NCBI GenBank assembly: GCA_017307755.1
Contig: JAFKGQ010000007.1
Location: forward strand, 310,001-374,000
Source: Chitinophagaceae bacterium
GTDB taxonomy: Bacteria; Bacteroidota; Bacteroidia; Chitinophagales; Chitinophagaceae
Direction of reading: 5' to 3'
DNA length: 64,000 nt
Of the stretch, positions 9,476-17,347 are shown in pieces (within the stretch, counting starts at the first letter, position 1; each line of letters opens with the position of its first letter). The notes beneath the pieces are model-generated. The model was not told the origin of the DNA and searched no databases. It saw only the letters and a list, made by a program, of their open reading frames with translations. The position numbers and the translations under genes were made by a program.

Positions 9476-9600
9476 ATAGATTAAAAAAGGGAATGCTAAT
9501 AGCTGGTTTTCCCGGATTTGTACAATATTATCCGTTTGGAGGATCAGATAGGGGAAACCGCTTATGAAAAAGCCAACTGGTTTATGTGGGGGGAATAGGA

Positions 9601-10170
9601 TCAGATCCTTAACGAGCCCCGGAACCCCCTGGCCGCATAGTAGGATTCCGCTCCGTTGTGATACACAAAGACGGTGTTATAACGACGGTCGGCAAAGAGG
9701 GCTCCGCCAAGATCCCTGATAACAGCAGGAGTTACTATCCAGCTCGAAGTTTTTGTATCAAACTCTCCCAGCTGCTGCAGCTCCCGGTATTGCTCCTCCG
9801 TTAAAAGCTCAATACCCATGTCAGCAGCCATACCGATAGCGCTGTTTTCCGGCTTATGTTCCTTTCTTGACGCCAGCGCAGCGCGGTCATAGCAAAAACT
9901 TCTGCGGCCTTTTGGACTTTCCACAGAACAATCATAAAAAATGTATTCACCCGTCTTTTTATCATAACCTACGACATCCGGTTCGCCGGCGGTGCTTTCC
10001 ATTTCATCGAGTGACCAAAGTTTCTCTGCATTAGCCTCCAGCTTTGCCTGCACCTTGGGCCATTCCATACCTATATGGCGGTGCATATTCTTCTCAAAAC
10101 GGTTTTTTAATACACGGAGCAGCTCTTTACGCTGCTCCGGCGGCAAGCTTTTTTTCTTACTATTACTCAT
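9601..10170 (-). CDS. DUF4256 domain protein
   Basis: 189 residues that match the DUF4256 family over their whole length as I remember it: EPDVVGYDKKTGEYIFYDCS, the SPKGRRSFCYDRAAL block, MGIELLTEEQYRELQ, and the closing FADRRYNTVFVYHNGAESYYAARGFRG split here only for length. The family is cytosolic, widespread in Bacteroidota and Firmicutes, and has no known function; it lacks a signal peptide. It stands alone on the minus strand behind a promoter covered by two dyads (10202-10243), so it is probably under a dedicated repressor. Start is the ATG at 10170. Confidence 0.93.
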   Translation of the reverse strand: MSNSKKKSLPPEQRKELLRVLKNRFEKNMHRHIGMEWPKVQAKLEANAEKLWSLDEMESTAGEPDVVGYDKKTGEYIFYDCSVESPKGRRSFCYDRAALASRKEHKPENSAIGMAADMGIELLTEEQYRELQQLGEFDTKTSSWIVTPAVIRDLGGALFADRRYNTVFVYHNGAESYYAARGFRGSLRI

Positions 10171-10201
10171 GCTATTATATTAGATATCTTAAACTTATTG
10201 C

Positions 10202-10217
10202 GTAGCTATTTGACTAC
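10202..10217. promoter_or_regulatory. Operator-like dyad 1 (GTAG-N8-CTAC) at the DUF4256 transcription start
   Basis: GTAGCTATTTGACTAC. On the minus strand it begins with the final G of the -7 box, so a bound protein would cover the transcription start. It is one of two copies 26 bases apart with the same half sites and an ATTT core. Confidence 0.6.
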
Positions 10218-10248
10218 AAATATATGTGTAGTTATTTACCTACACAAA
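10217..10248 (-). promoter_or_regulatory. Bacteroidota promoter of the DUF4256 gene (-33 TTTG, 20 bases, -7 TATATTTG)
   Basis: Minus strand: TTTG at 10248-10245, a 20-base spacer, and TATATTTG at 10224-10217, an excellent match to the phylum's -33/-7 consensus. The gene's ATG is 47 bases downstream. The spacer contains a complete GTAG-N8-CTAC dyad and a second dyad overlaps the -7 box. Confidence 0.7.
10228..10243. promoter_or_regulatory. Operator-like dyad 2 (GTAG-N8-CTAC) inside the promoter spacer
   Basis: GTAGTTATTTACCTAC, lying entirely between the -33 and -7 boxes of the DUF4256 promoter. Half sites are identical to dyad 1, offset 26 bases (about 2.5 helix turns). No repressor gene of the ArsR, MarR or TetR type is adjacent. 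The remaining bases up to 10500 hold nothing I can assign. Confidence 0.6.
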
Positions 10249-10500
10249 TTTTTTCCCGTCATCGATTCAAGTCCCCTTCTTGTCGACTCTGCAAGATCCA
10301 ATCTCTTTCTGCACCGCAACTTTGGGTCAAAATTAAAAACCTATGTTTATCGTAATTATCATCCTGACAAGAATACCGGCAATATCCTGTTCTTCCATTG
10401 GAGTTCAGGATGGCGGTATGCCAATTTTAATAAAGACCATCGGGTTCAACATTACTGTATTCAAAGGGACTCCGCAACAGTGAAATAAAAATTTGTTGTC

Positions 10501-10962
10501 ATGAAACTAAAAATAACAGAGTTTATCAGTTTAATGCTTGGCGCACTTGTGATGGGTGTATTCTGGGGGACATGGTTTACCCTCACCCGGTCCATTCCGG
10601 ATTTTTCCGTAGCAGAATTCATTCACATCGGTAAGACGATCATGAATAATGTAGCTATTCCCATGAGCATCTTCATGCCTGCAACGCTACTATTTATGCT
10701 GATCGCAACTTTGCTAAGCCGGCGTTCAGGCAGTTTTTATTTATACCTCATTTCTTTTATCCTGATGCTGATAACGCTTGTTATCACCGTCGCTGTTGAA
10801 GTACCCTTAGACAATCAAATAAGAACCTGGACAGCAACCACAGCACCGGCAAATTGGGAGTCAATAAGACAAAAATGGGATTCGTTTCATATCTTAAGGA
10901 CTTTTTCTTCTATTGGAAGCGTCGGCTTTTTTGCATGGGGAGCTATAAAACGTCTCACTTAG
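10501..10962 (+). CDS. DUF1772-like small integral membrane protein
   Basis: 153 residues with four hydrophobic segments (about 8-30, 52-74, 80-102 and 130-148) and the family's GALVMGVFWGTWFTL start, PMSIFMPATLL second helix and a conserved Asn/Trp-rich outer loop (EVPLDNQIRTW, WESIRQKWDSFH). This resembles DUF1772, a family that includes fungal anthrone-oxygenase-like proteins; bacterial members have no settled role. It is the only plus-strand gene in this part and overlaps the SRPBCC gene stop by 8 bases tail to tail. Upstream 330 bases contain the DUF4256 promoter and no other gene I can support. Confidence 0.8.
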   Translation: MKLKITEFISLMLGALVMGVFWGTWFTLTRSIPDFSVAEFIHIGKTIMNNVAIPMSIFMPATLLFMLIATLLSRRSGSFYLYLISFILMLITLVITVAVEVPLDNQIRTWTATTAPANWESIRQKWDSFHILRTFSSIGSVGFFAWGAIKRLT

Positions 10963-11404
10963 TCGGCGGTCTAAAAACACCCTTCCCGGTGGTCAAATAA
11001 GAAAACAGGCTTGTTTTGATCCAATGGGTCCACCCCGGCTCACAGTCTTTGTAACATTCAACGTCCGGCGTAAGACCTTCATGTGTGAAGTTCAGCTCTG
11101 TGACACCGTTGTTTTCATTGAGGTCAAAGATCAATCTGGTGTTGGCCCATTCTTTTTTATCCGAATACCAGGGCATATTGCAATCAGTAACTAACCAAAC
11201 AACCCTTTTACCAGGGATCAATTCTGTTACAGTAAAGTCAAAGAAAGAATCCCCACCCATCTTTACTGTAAACTTATCATTCTGTTTTTCGGAATCTCCT
11301 GTAAAGGTTATACCCCACCACGCCGGTATATTGCTGATCTTTTTGATCGCGTCACCTGCGCTGATTCTTGCAGAGATACTGCTGTTAAAATCGTTGTTTC
11401 CCAT
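10955..11404 (-). CDS. SRPBCC-domain protein (AHSA1-like)
   Basis: 149 residues from ATG 11404 (an in-frame TTG at 11425 is less likely). START/Bet-v1-like fold with the family pattern: an N-terminal strand FNSSISARISAGDAIKKISN, then IPAWWG, VTELIPGKRVVWLVTDCNM, NENNGVTELNFTHEGL and the closing WTHWIKTSLFSYLTTGKG. SRPBCC proteins bind hydrophobic ligands or act as co-chaperones; this group is cytosolic with unknown ligand. It lies 64 bases after the AraC gene stop at 11468 on the same strand, which suggests joint transcription or control by that regulator. Confidence 0.85.
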   Translation of the reverse strand: MGNNDFNSSISARISAGDAIKKISNIPAWWGITFTGDSEKQNDKFTVKMGGDSFFDFTVTELIPGKRVVWLVTDCNMPWYSDKKEWANTRLIFDLNENNGVTELNFTHEGLTPDVECYKDCEPGWTHWIKTSLFSYLTTGKGVFRPPTK

Positions 11405-11467
11405 TTTTACTTGTTTTTTAAACAAATATCGGGCGGTGGCTGCCCAAAGTATTGTACAAATCGGAAC

Positions 11468-12301
11468 TCAACTCGTAAAATTCCTGGTGCTAAGTTCATT
11501 CACACTGCTTTGCAATTGGGTCGGTGTGGTTCCGGTAAACCGCTTAAAGGCCCTAAGGAAGTGGGATTGGTCGTGGTAATACTGATAGATATGCTGTTTT
11601 AAATTTTGTGATGGGGCGCCGGTCGAGTATGCCTGGTAAAACTGTTTGAAACGGACGATCTCCGCCAGGTTCTTAGGGCCGGTGCCCAGATGTTCCGAGA
11701 ATTTCCGATGAAGCCAGCGTGCGCTGTAACCGGTGTCTTTTTCAAGCCGTGCTACAGTGATCAGACCGTTGGTAGCCATTATACGATGGATACAATGATC
11801 ATAAATGGGATCAGCCGGGTATTTTTCCAGCTGCCTGATCAGAAAGTTTTGCAGAAGTTCCAATTTCAGGGTAAGATTTTCGGTTTCAGTCAATTGTGAG
11901 CGTAGGGTTACTACCTGGTTACCAACCAGGTCCACCAGGTCCGTGATCTCGTTTTGGACCTCTGTATACCGTAAATAAAAGAAACGGTAAGCGCCCAGCG
12001 GGTTGAATTCGATGATGATCGTGCCCGTCTGTGCATCTTCATATGGATCCAGCGTCACCGGCATATCGATCAGGCCAGTCAGTGTCAGTTCGTTCTCACG
12101 CTGCAGGAAGGAGGCCTTGGTCCCCACGCAGGCAGCAATCCCATTGCGGCAGGTCAGCGTTAATTTAAGATTCGCATTGGGAACGATCAGTTTCCTTTCC
12201 TGTGGAGGGAGACGCCCGGTGCTTTCGAATACCCATATCTTTGCTACGTACGGGCTGAGCAGCGGATGCGGTGTAACCGTATTAAATCGGAACACTGTCA
12301 T
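11468..12301 (-). CDS. AraC-family transcriptional regulator (DUF6597-type sensor domain)
   Basis: 277 residues from ATG 12301; a GTG at 12310 is in frame. The N-terminal half carries the PHPLLSPYVAKIWVFES opening and the IEFNPLGAYRFF motif of the DUF6597/AraC-like sensor group; the C-terminal half is the HTH_18 AraC DNA-binding domain (VARLEKDTGYSARWLHRKF, then YYHDQSHFLRAFKRFTG). Members of this group are often found beside SRPBCC or DUF1772 genes, as here. Likely an activator of the SRPBCC gene. The effector is unknown. Confidence 0.9.
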   Translation of the reverse strand: MTVFRFNTVTPHPLLSPYVAKIWVFESTGRLPPQERKLIVPNANLKLTLTCRNGIAACVGTKASFLQRENELTLTGLIDMPVTLDPYEDAQTGTIIIEFNPLGAYRFFYLRYTEVQNEITDLVDLVGNQVVTLRSQLTETENLTLKLELLQNFLIRQLEKYPADPIYDHCIHRIMATNGLITVARLEKDTGYSARWLHRKFSEHLGTGPKNLAEIVRFKQFYQAYSTGAPSQNLKQHIYQYYHDQSHFLRAFKRFTGTTPTQLQSSVNELSTRNFTS

Positions 12302-12376
12302 TTGTTTCACAAAGGATTATACTCCCTTAAAGATACGGTTTAACAATGGGTTTTTCTCAATTTTTGTTCCCGGATA

Positions 12377-13138
12377 CTAAAGCGTATGCGTCATACTGAG
12401 CACCGCCCCCCCACCCCATTCATCCTCCACATACAAAATGGTAATTTCTATATGGTTCCAGGAAGCTGTACCTATTTGAGCAGGCAAAAAAGAAAAAAAC
12501 TCCCTGTTCTCGATATGGCCATTGCCATTCCTGCAATTCACGGTGCATTGCCATTCTCCGCCACCTATCCTAAATACGCCCCCACCCTGTTTCCAATAGT
12601 CTCTGGCTACGACAATTTTGTTTAGATTGTCAGGGACATCTTTTACAAAGAAATAGGGGTCATCAGGTCGAAGCGCAACAACAGAAAAATGACCAATACC
12701 GTCCTTTAGTTCAACTCTCGGTTTCCATTGCTCATCCGAAAAACTCTTTGGACCGGCTATAACAAGTCCATTTTTTCCGGATAACGTCAACTGCCGGCTA
12801 AAAACCCATTGAGACAGATAAGAAACACCAAATTTGAGCTTCGAAAAGACCTTTATAGTGAGTGTTCCGTTTCCCGGCTGAAACCCTTGCATATCCGTAT
12901 GTAGCGTATCGCCATTTTTTTGAAGCAATACCTGTGTTTGCTGACCGCTGATCTCCCATATCGCTACGGCGGAATCCACCAGGAGGGCTCCGATATATGA
13001 CCTGTCAAGCTCAACAGAAATGTTCCTGTTCCCAGGTCCGGGCTCAGGGGATACCCGGTCCTTCTTACAACTGCTGCATAGTCCCAGGCACACAGCCACC
13101 GCGAGGATAGGTAAGCCCGGTTTTAAATAAATGAACAT
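12377..13138 (-). CDS. Predicted lipoprotein of unknown function
   Basis: 253 residues from ATG 13138, chosen because it begins a clean lipoprotein signal (IYLKPGLPILAVAVCLGLCSSCKKD); a longer frame from 13186 would bury it. The mature part begins with a Pro/Gly-rich linker (PEPGPGNRN) and then reads as beta-rich, with QGFQPGNGTLTIKVFSKLKFG and a WQCTVNCRNGNGH stretch carrying two close cysteines. I do not recognise the family. It follows the YD-type lipoprotein gene at 13243 by 104 bases on the same strand. Confidence 0.65.
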   Translation of the reverse strand: MFIYLKPGLPILAVAVCLGLCSSCKKDRVSPEPGPGNRNISVELDRSYIGALLVDSAVAIWEISGQQTQVLLQKNGDTLHTDMQGFQPGNGTLTIKVFSKLKFGVSYLSQWVFSRQLTLSGKNGLVIAGPKSFSDEQWKPRVELKDGIGHFSVVALRPDDPYFFVKDVPDNLNKIVVARDYWKQGGGVFRIGGGEWQCTVNCRNGNGHIENREFFSFLPAQIGTASWNHIEITILYVEDEWGGGAVLSMTHTL

Positions 13139-13242
13139 GGTGTTTTTTCTTTCCCCAAAGATGACGGTGGGAAAACTCCTGGTCAAGACGAATCCGGATG
13201 AATTGGTGTTTTCCGCGGCTGAACTGTATGCAGGCTACGTGC

Positions 13243-14142
13243 CTACCTGCAATCGTACGTATAGCTGTCAGCAGGATAACCCCTATCGTTGTAATTGTAG
13301 ATCATGCTGTATGAGGTGCTGGACGGGCTGCCTTGCTGCAGTTCGTACTTTACGGTCAGCGGATTATGGGGGCTCAGGGCCGTAATGATAGCCTGCCAGT
13401 TCCTGTTAGTGGCAAGGCCCCAATCGTTTTGTACGAACTTCCAGTACTTCAGCGACCCGGTGAAAGGGGAAGGTTTGCTGTCATAAGTAACGTTGATCAC
13501 CGTCCGCGCGATTGAGTCATACAAGAAATAACTATCGGCCGGCACGTTGGCATTGTACGTTCCATACCGGTAGATATCCGATTGTTTCAGCCGGATGGCA
13601 TTATCGTTGTCGTCGTAGGTGATGGCAAGAACAACATTGAATAGCTGCCGGGCGTAAATATAATGGACATCTCCTGTATTTATCACCGGGGCAAAGTAGG
13701 TCACTTTCGTCAGTCTTTTTTTGCTGTCGTATTGAAAATAGTATAAAGTGTCGGGCCCGGTACTCATATTATTAGAGCCGCCGGGCGAGGTCTGTTCTTC
13801 TGCCCGGGTCATCCAGGCCGGCGTTCCGTCGTATAAATTATCGGTGCCGCCCAAAAAAACGTCCGTTTCTTCAAGGGTAGTTCCGTTTTGCGTATAGCTG
13901 GAATATATCTTGCTTTTGTCGACTGTCTGCGTGAAAGTGCCGAAGCCCACGATGGCAAAGTCATATTTCCTGCCTGTCATCCGCCTGGAATCATCATACG
14001 TAAATGTTTGCGTCGTGCCAAAATAGCTGGGACAGCTGGTTACTACGCAGGCAGCGGTTGTTGGGGATGTAGGGGGGAGTTTGTGCTTGCGGCAGCCAAT
14101 CGCTGTCAGGCTAACGAATAAGATCAAATGGATATTTTTCAT
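13243..14142 (-). CDS. YD-repeat-like lipoprotein (first of three with a Tyr-Asp-Cys end)
   Basis: 299 residues from ATG 14142, which gives the signal KNIHLILFVSLTAIGCRKHK with a lipobox Cys; a longer frame from 14196 would hide it. The mature part has several YD-type turns (FTYDDSRRMTGRKYD, FQYDSKKRLTKVTY, ITYDDNDNAIRL), like the strand-turn units of Rhs/YD repeats and DUF4595 proteins. It ends SYTYDCR, the same Tyr-Asp-Cys ending found in the genes at 14342 and 15092. Two cysteines near the mature start (ACVVTSC) could pair with the C-terminal one. Surface or periplasmic; function unknown. Confidence 0.7.
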   Translation of the reverse strand: MKNIHLILFVSLTAIGCRKHKLPPTSPTTAACVVTSCPSYFGTTQTFTYDDSRRMTGRKYDFAIVGFGTFTQTVDKSKIYSSYTQNGTTLEETDVFLGGTDNLYDGTPAWMTRAEEQTSPGGSNNMSTGPDTLYYFQYDSKKRLTKVTYFAPVINTGDVHYIYARQLFNVVLAITYDDNDNAIRLKQSDIYRYGTYNANVPADSYFLYDSIARTVINVTYDSKPSPFTGSLKYWKFVQNDWGLATNRNWQAIITALSPHNPLTVKYELQQGSPSSTSYSMIYNYNDRGYPADSYTYDCR

Positions 14143-14341
14143 GACTTTTTGATAGGGGGCGAAAATATCCCATTTCTCTTTTTCCCGCCGGAGCATTGAT
14201 CCGTTGGCGAGTTTGAGTTAGCCGTTACCGTTGGGCTGATGAGAACAGGTGCGTGTCAACCACTCATCCGATCCCGCCACCGGATAAATACAAGATCCCG
14301 GGAAATCCCCGGTCAGTAAATTCGCTGCCAAATTTTATTTC

Positions 14342-15079
14342 ATGCGCTCCGTTCAGTCCATACTTGTTACCCTGTTTTCTATTCTGGCCCTTATTTCATG
14401 TAAAAAAGATTCATCCCACGCCCCCCATCACTGTAGGATAGTCGCTGTCTATGATACGATCTACACGTCCACCGGCAACGGAACATCTGCCACCGGGATC
14501 TCTTATGACAATGACGGGCGCATTGCCTATGAAAACTTTAGGGAGGCAACTGATTCCTCCATCAGGATATTTGTCTATCATGACAGCACGATCCTTGTTA
14601 CATCGACCAGCCCCCGTCAGCCCACCGCCGACACCGTTCACCTGAACAGTAAAGGTAACCCGATCATGATAAACTTCGGGGAAAGAGGTTACAGCCTTAT
14701 CGAATACACGAGCTATTCTTACGATGGCACAGGTTTGTTAACCTCGTCCACTTCGGGGCATAATAATAGTAAGACCACCACCACCTATACTTACGACAAT
14801 GGAGACTGTGTAAAGACTACTTCCTCCAATGGGGAGGTTATAAATTATACTTATTTTACTGATCTCACCACCCGTGACGGCGATCCCCTGGCATTTCAAG
14901 ACATTTTCGGTCATGGCGTTCCTACGATTAAGAACAAGCACCTTGTCCGCTCTTACCAGTTTGGAAACTTTTATGCGCAATACAGCTATACATTTGACAA
15001 CAGCGGCAAGATCGAAACCGTCGTCTACCGCTGCGATACTTATGTAGCGGCGAGGAGATATGAATATGACTGCGAGTAA
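14342..15079 (+). CDS. YD-repeat-like lipoprotein (second of three)
   Basis: 245 residues. Signal RSVQSILVTLFSILALISCKKD with a lipobox, then CRIVAVYDTIY and YD-type units (ISYDNDGRIAYE, YSYDGTGLLTS, YTYDNGDCVKT, YTFDNSGKIETV). Ends RRYEYDCE. It is a tandem paralogue of the gene at 15092, 12 bases downstream, with matching landmarks (C-[RK]-[IL]-VA, NYTYFTD/NYTYYTD, YTFD-SGKI). Divergent from the minus-strand relative at 13243-14142. Expected to be membrane-anchored outside the cytoplasm. Confidence 0.78.
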   Translation: MRSVQSILVTLFSILALISCKKDSSHAPHHCRIVAVYDTIYTSTGNGTSATGISYDNDGRIAYENFREATDSSIRIFVYHDSTILVTSTSPRQPTADTVHLNSKGNPIMINFGERGYSLIEYTSYSYDGTGLLTSSTSGHNNSKTTTTYTYDNGDCVKTTSSNGEVINYTYFTDLTTRDGDPLAFQDIFGHGVPTIKNKHLVRSYQFGNFYAQYSYTFDNSGKIETVVYRCDTYVAARRYEYDCE

Positions 15080-15091
15080 TAAACAAGAACC

Positions 15092-15847
15092 ATGAAAAGT
15101 ATCCATGTATATTTCGCCCGAATGCTGGCAGGATCATTCCTGCTTGGTGCATTGTCTTGTAAAAAAAGCATCCAGACGCAATCGAACTCTTGTAAGCTCG
15201 TTGCCATTTTGGACACCGGAACATACAACGGAGCTCCGTCAACCGCTGTCGAATTATTCTCCTACGACAGCGCCGGTCGATTGTCGAAGTACCAGTCAAT
15301 AAATTCTGCCGTTACTAAAACGATTACTTATACCTATATGGGTAACCTGATGATCGGCACGCCTGACAATCCCGGCTACGAGCCGACGGATTCTGTCTAC
15401 CTGAATGATAAAGGCCTGCCATACAGACTAATCATAGATGTTCCGGGCCAGATCCATGATAACAGAACATATACCTACGATGCTTCCGGCCAGTTACAGT
15501 CGGAGATATTTGTGGAAAACAACGGAGTATTCAACGCCTTTTCCATCGATTTCGAATACTCGGGTGGTGACCTGGTAAAAGAAACCTCAAACGGCTATAT
15601 AACCAATTACACTTACTATACCGACAAGCCTGCCGCTGACGGCGACTGCAACCGTGTTTCACAGCTGAGCGCATTCGGCATAGTCATCGAGCGAAGCGCA
15701 CACCTGATCAAATCAACGCAATCGGATATGAATAAAAGCAATTATACCTATACGTTCGATCAATCGGGTAAGATCATCAGCTGTACCCGCGTTACTAATA
15801 GCTCGACGCCCGAGAAGAAGGTGTATGAATACGATTGCTCTCATTGA
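15092..15847 (+). CDS. YD-repeat-like lipoprotein (third of three)
   Basis: 251 residues. The N-terminus (FARMLAGSFLLGALSCKKS) is a lipoprotein signal; the mature protein opens CKLVAILDTGTY and repeats FSYDSAGRLSKYQ, YTYDASGQLQSE, YTFDQSGKIISC. Ends KVYEYDCSH. Start is 12 bases after the upstream paralogue's stop, so the two are co-transcribed, and the following membrane protein gene starts 13 bases after its stop. Function unknown; the repeated paralogy and the conserved terminal Cys argue for a retained structural role. Confidence 0.78.
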   Translation: MKSIHVYFARMLAGSFLLGALSCKKSIQTQSNSCKLVAILDTGTYNGAPSTAVELFSYDSAGRLSKYQSINSAVTKTITYTYMGNLMIGTPDNPGYEPTDSVYLNDKGLPYRLIIDVPGQIHDNRTYTYDASGQLQSEIFVENNGVFNAFSIDFEYSGGDLVKETSNGYITNYTYYTDKPAADGDCNRVSQLSAFGIVIERSAHLIKSTQSDMNKSNYTYTFDQSGKIISCTRVTNSSTPEKKVYEYDCSH

Positions 15848-15860
15848 CAAACAATTCTAT

Positions 15861-16298
15861 ATGGCACTCCCCCCAAAAGAGGTCAGGTACCGGAAAAATA
15901 CATTTTACCTGTTTCTGGCAATAGCCATTATCCCGATGGCGATTGTGAGCTGTGCTGTATTCACGGCCAAGCCCTTCTGGCTCCTTTATGTGAGCTATAT
16001 CTTCACGTTGCTCATGATGTTTTTTATCTTCCGCCATCTCATCCTAAAGACCCGATCTAATACCCCTGTACTTATTTTTGAATCGCATGCTTTGACGATC
16101 AATTCCCGCAGAACAAGGACGATCCCCTGGTCCGCGATCACCCAATGGAAGATCAAAAGCTATAAAGGCAATGACGCGTTGATCATCCGAACCTTTTCAG
16201 GGAAAGTGTCAGTGCAGATCACCTGGCTGGAACTTTCCACCAGCGAGATCAAATGGCTAATGGAGAGCTATATCCGTCAGCCGGGGCCAGGACATTAG
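15861..16298 (+). CDS. Small two-span membrane protein with a PH-like domain
   Basis: 145 residues from ATG 15861, chosen over 15825, which would overlap the preceding gene by 23 bases. Two membrane helices at about 15-37 and 42-64 (FYLFLAIAIIPMAIVSCAVF; LLYVSYIFTLLMMFFIF), then a cytosolic beta-rich tail with VLIFESHALTINSR, TIPWSAITQWKI and NDALIIRTFSGKVSVQITW, the pattern of bacterial PH-like membrane proteins (TIGR/YdbT-like). It closes the three-gene plus-strand group 14342-16298. Role unknown. Confidence 0.7.
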   Translation: MALPPKEVRYRKNTFYLFLAIAIIPMAIVSCAVFTAKPFWLLYVSYIFTLLMMFFIFRHLILKTRSNTPVLIFESHALTINSRRTRTIPWSAITQWKIKSYKGNDALIIRTFSGKVSVQITWLELSTSEIKWLMESYIRQPGPGH

Positions 16299-16327
16299 GA
16301 ATTTCCACATTTATTTATTTAAATTGC

Positions 16328-16344
16328 CGTGGTAAATTGCCACG
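16328..16344 (+). terminator. Possible terminator hairpin after the lipoprotein group
   Basis: CGTGG-TAAATTG-CCACG followed by TTTTG, 30 bases after the stop of the PH-like membrane protein gene. The stem is only five bases, so this is tentative; it also overlaps the GTG start of the sigma remnant that follows. Confidence 0.4.
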
Positions 16345-16579
16345 TTTTGAATACGATTGCTGCTTTGAGACAAGGTAACCTTTTGGTGTTCAATGAAGTT
16401 TATTATTCCTGGCACAAAAGAGTCTACTATTTTATTCTCCAAAAAACCAAATCATCCTTCATTGCAGAAGAGGTGACACAGCTCACATTCATCAAATGCT
16501 GGAACTACCGAAAACCGTTTACAAGGAAAAGGTGATCCATGTAATAGAAAAGTATACCCTGCCGGTAGACGACTTCTGA
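16329..16579 (+). pseudogene. Broken ECF sigma factor: region 2 only, joined to an unrelated C-terminus
   Basis: From about 16329 (GTG) to 16535 the frame encodes a good ECF region 2: AALRQGNLLVFNEVYYSWHKRVYYFIL and AEEVTQLTFIKCWNYR (compare LLVFNELY, AEEIVQEVFIKLW in intact relatives). It then stops after KPFTRKR, with no region 4. In the +1 frame from about 16499 a short open tail runs LPKTVYKEKVIHVIEKY and TLPVDDF to a TGA at 16577, which does not look like a sigma C-terminus. So the gene is a deletion or recombination scar: the front of one gene and the end of another. It cannot work as a sigma factor. Confidence 0.7.
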
Positions 16580-16605
16580 GTTTATTCTTAAACTAAATAG
16601 AGAAA

Positions 16606-16640
16606 AGCTGTCTCATAATATGAGGCAGCTTTTTATTTTA
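16606..16640 (+). terminator. Rho-independent terminator
   Basis: AGCTGTCTCAT-AAT-ATGAGGCAGCT, an 11-base stem with one G-T wobble and a 3-base loop, followed by TTTTATTTT. It lies 27 bases after the end of the foreign C-terminus at 16579 and was probably that lost gene's terminator. Confidence 0.8.
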
Positions 16641-16713
16641 CATTGGCGCCTTTCATGCTAAAACCGCCCTTGTTTTGTCACATTTGCACCCCATATAACT
16701 GCCCCGGTGTATA

Positions 16714-16721
16714 TAGCTTTG
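16714..16721 (+). promoter_or_regulatory. Probable -7 promoter box of the RibD-family gene
   Basis: TAGCTTTG matches TAnnTTTG; the ATG is 20 bases downstream at 16741, giving a short leader. No -33 TTTG is found at the usual 19-21 bases, so the call rests on the -7 box and its position. Confidence 0.4.
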
Positions 16722-16740
16722 TTATATCAAATAAAATTAT

Positions 16741-17340
16741 ATGAAACAGACAAATGCAAGAAAACTGATCTTATCGATGGACATGTCATTCGATGGTATT
16801 GTAGTAACAGAGCACGATCAATCGGCCGGAGAAACGGACGCGGCAGACCATAATATCGAAAACAGCGATGAATTATGGAACCATATGTTCAATGATCTGG
16901 CATCGGTAGATACTATATTAACAGGCGGTGGAATGAATCCCGAGTATTTCGATCATTGGCGGGCGCAGCTGAGCAATCCTACAGCAGACCCCAACGAAGT
17001 GAAATATGCGAGGTGGGCCTACCAAATTCCGCACATCGTATTTTCAAAAACCCAGCAAAAGGTCGATTGGCCCAATTCCCGTATTGCCACAAACCCCGAA
17101 GCTGAGATTGTTAGCTTAAAGCAGCAGCCCGGCAAAGACATTTTAACATGGGGCGGCGCCACCTTTGCGAATTATCTCATTAGTAAAGGATTGATCGACG
17201 AATACAACATCAGGGTAAGTCCCAAAATTTTTGGAAGAGGAAAGACCCTGTTTAACAACATACAATACAGAAGCAATTTGTCATTGATAGATGTGCGACA
17301 GTTAAAATCCGGAATAGTCATGTTGCGCTATAAGGCATAA
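16741..17340 (+). CDS. RibD C-terminal / dihydrofolate reductase-like family protein
   Basis: 199 residues. Opens RKLILSMDMSFDGIVV, the beta-alpha start of the RibD_C/DHFR-like fold; DTILTGGGMNPEYFDHW is the NADPH-binding region and GKDILTWGGATFANYLISKGLIDEYNIRVSPKIFGRGK (given here only as landmarks LTWGGATF and SPKIFGRGK) is the family's C-terminal signature. Such small stand-alone proteins are common in Bacteroidota and are annotated as dihydrofolate reductase family, but most are not proven folate or riboflavin enzymes. No operon partners; convergent with the TlpA gene at 17348 with 7 bases between stops. Confidence 0.88.
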   Translation: MKQTNARKLILSMDMSFDGIVVTEHDQSAGETDAADHNIENSDELWNHMFNDLASVDTILTGGGMNPEYFDHWRAQLSNPTADPNEVKYARWAYQIPHIVFSKTQQKVDWPNSRIATNPEAEIVSLKQQPGKDILTWGGATFANYLISKGLIDEYNIRVSPKIFGRGKTLFNNIQYRSNLSLIDVRQLKSGIVMLRYKA

Positions 17341-17347
17341 ATTTTTA

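Noticed and set aside
10198..10488. A 96-codon plus-strand open frame in front of the DUF1772 gene
   Set aside because: It lies over the DUF4256 promoter and operator dyads, has no family pattern and a poor start context; most likely chance.
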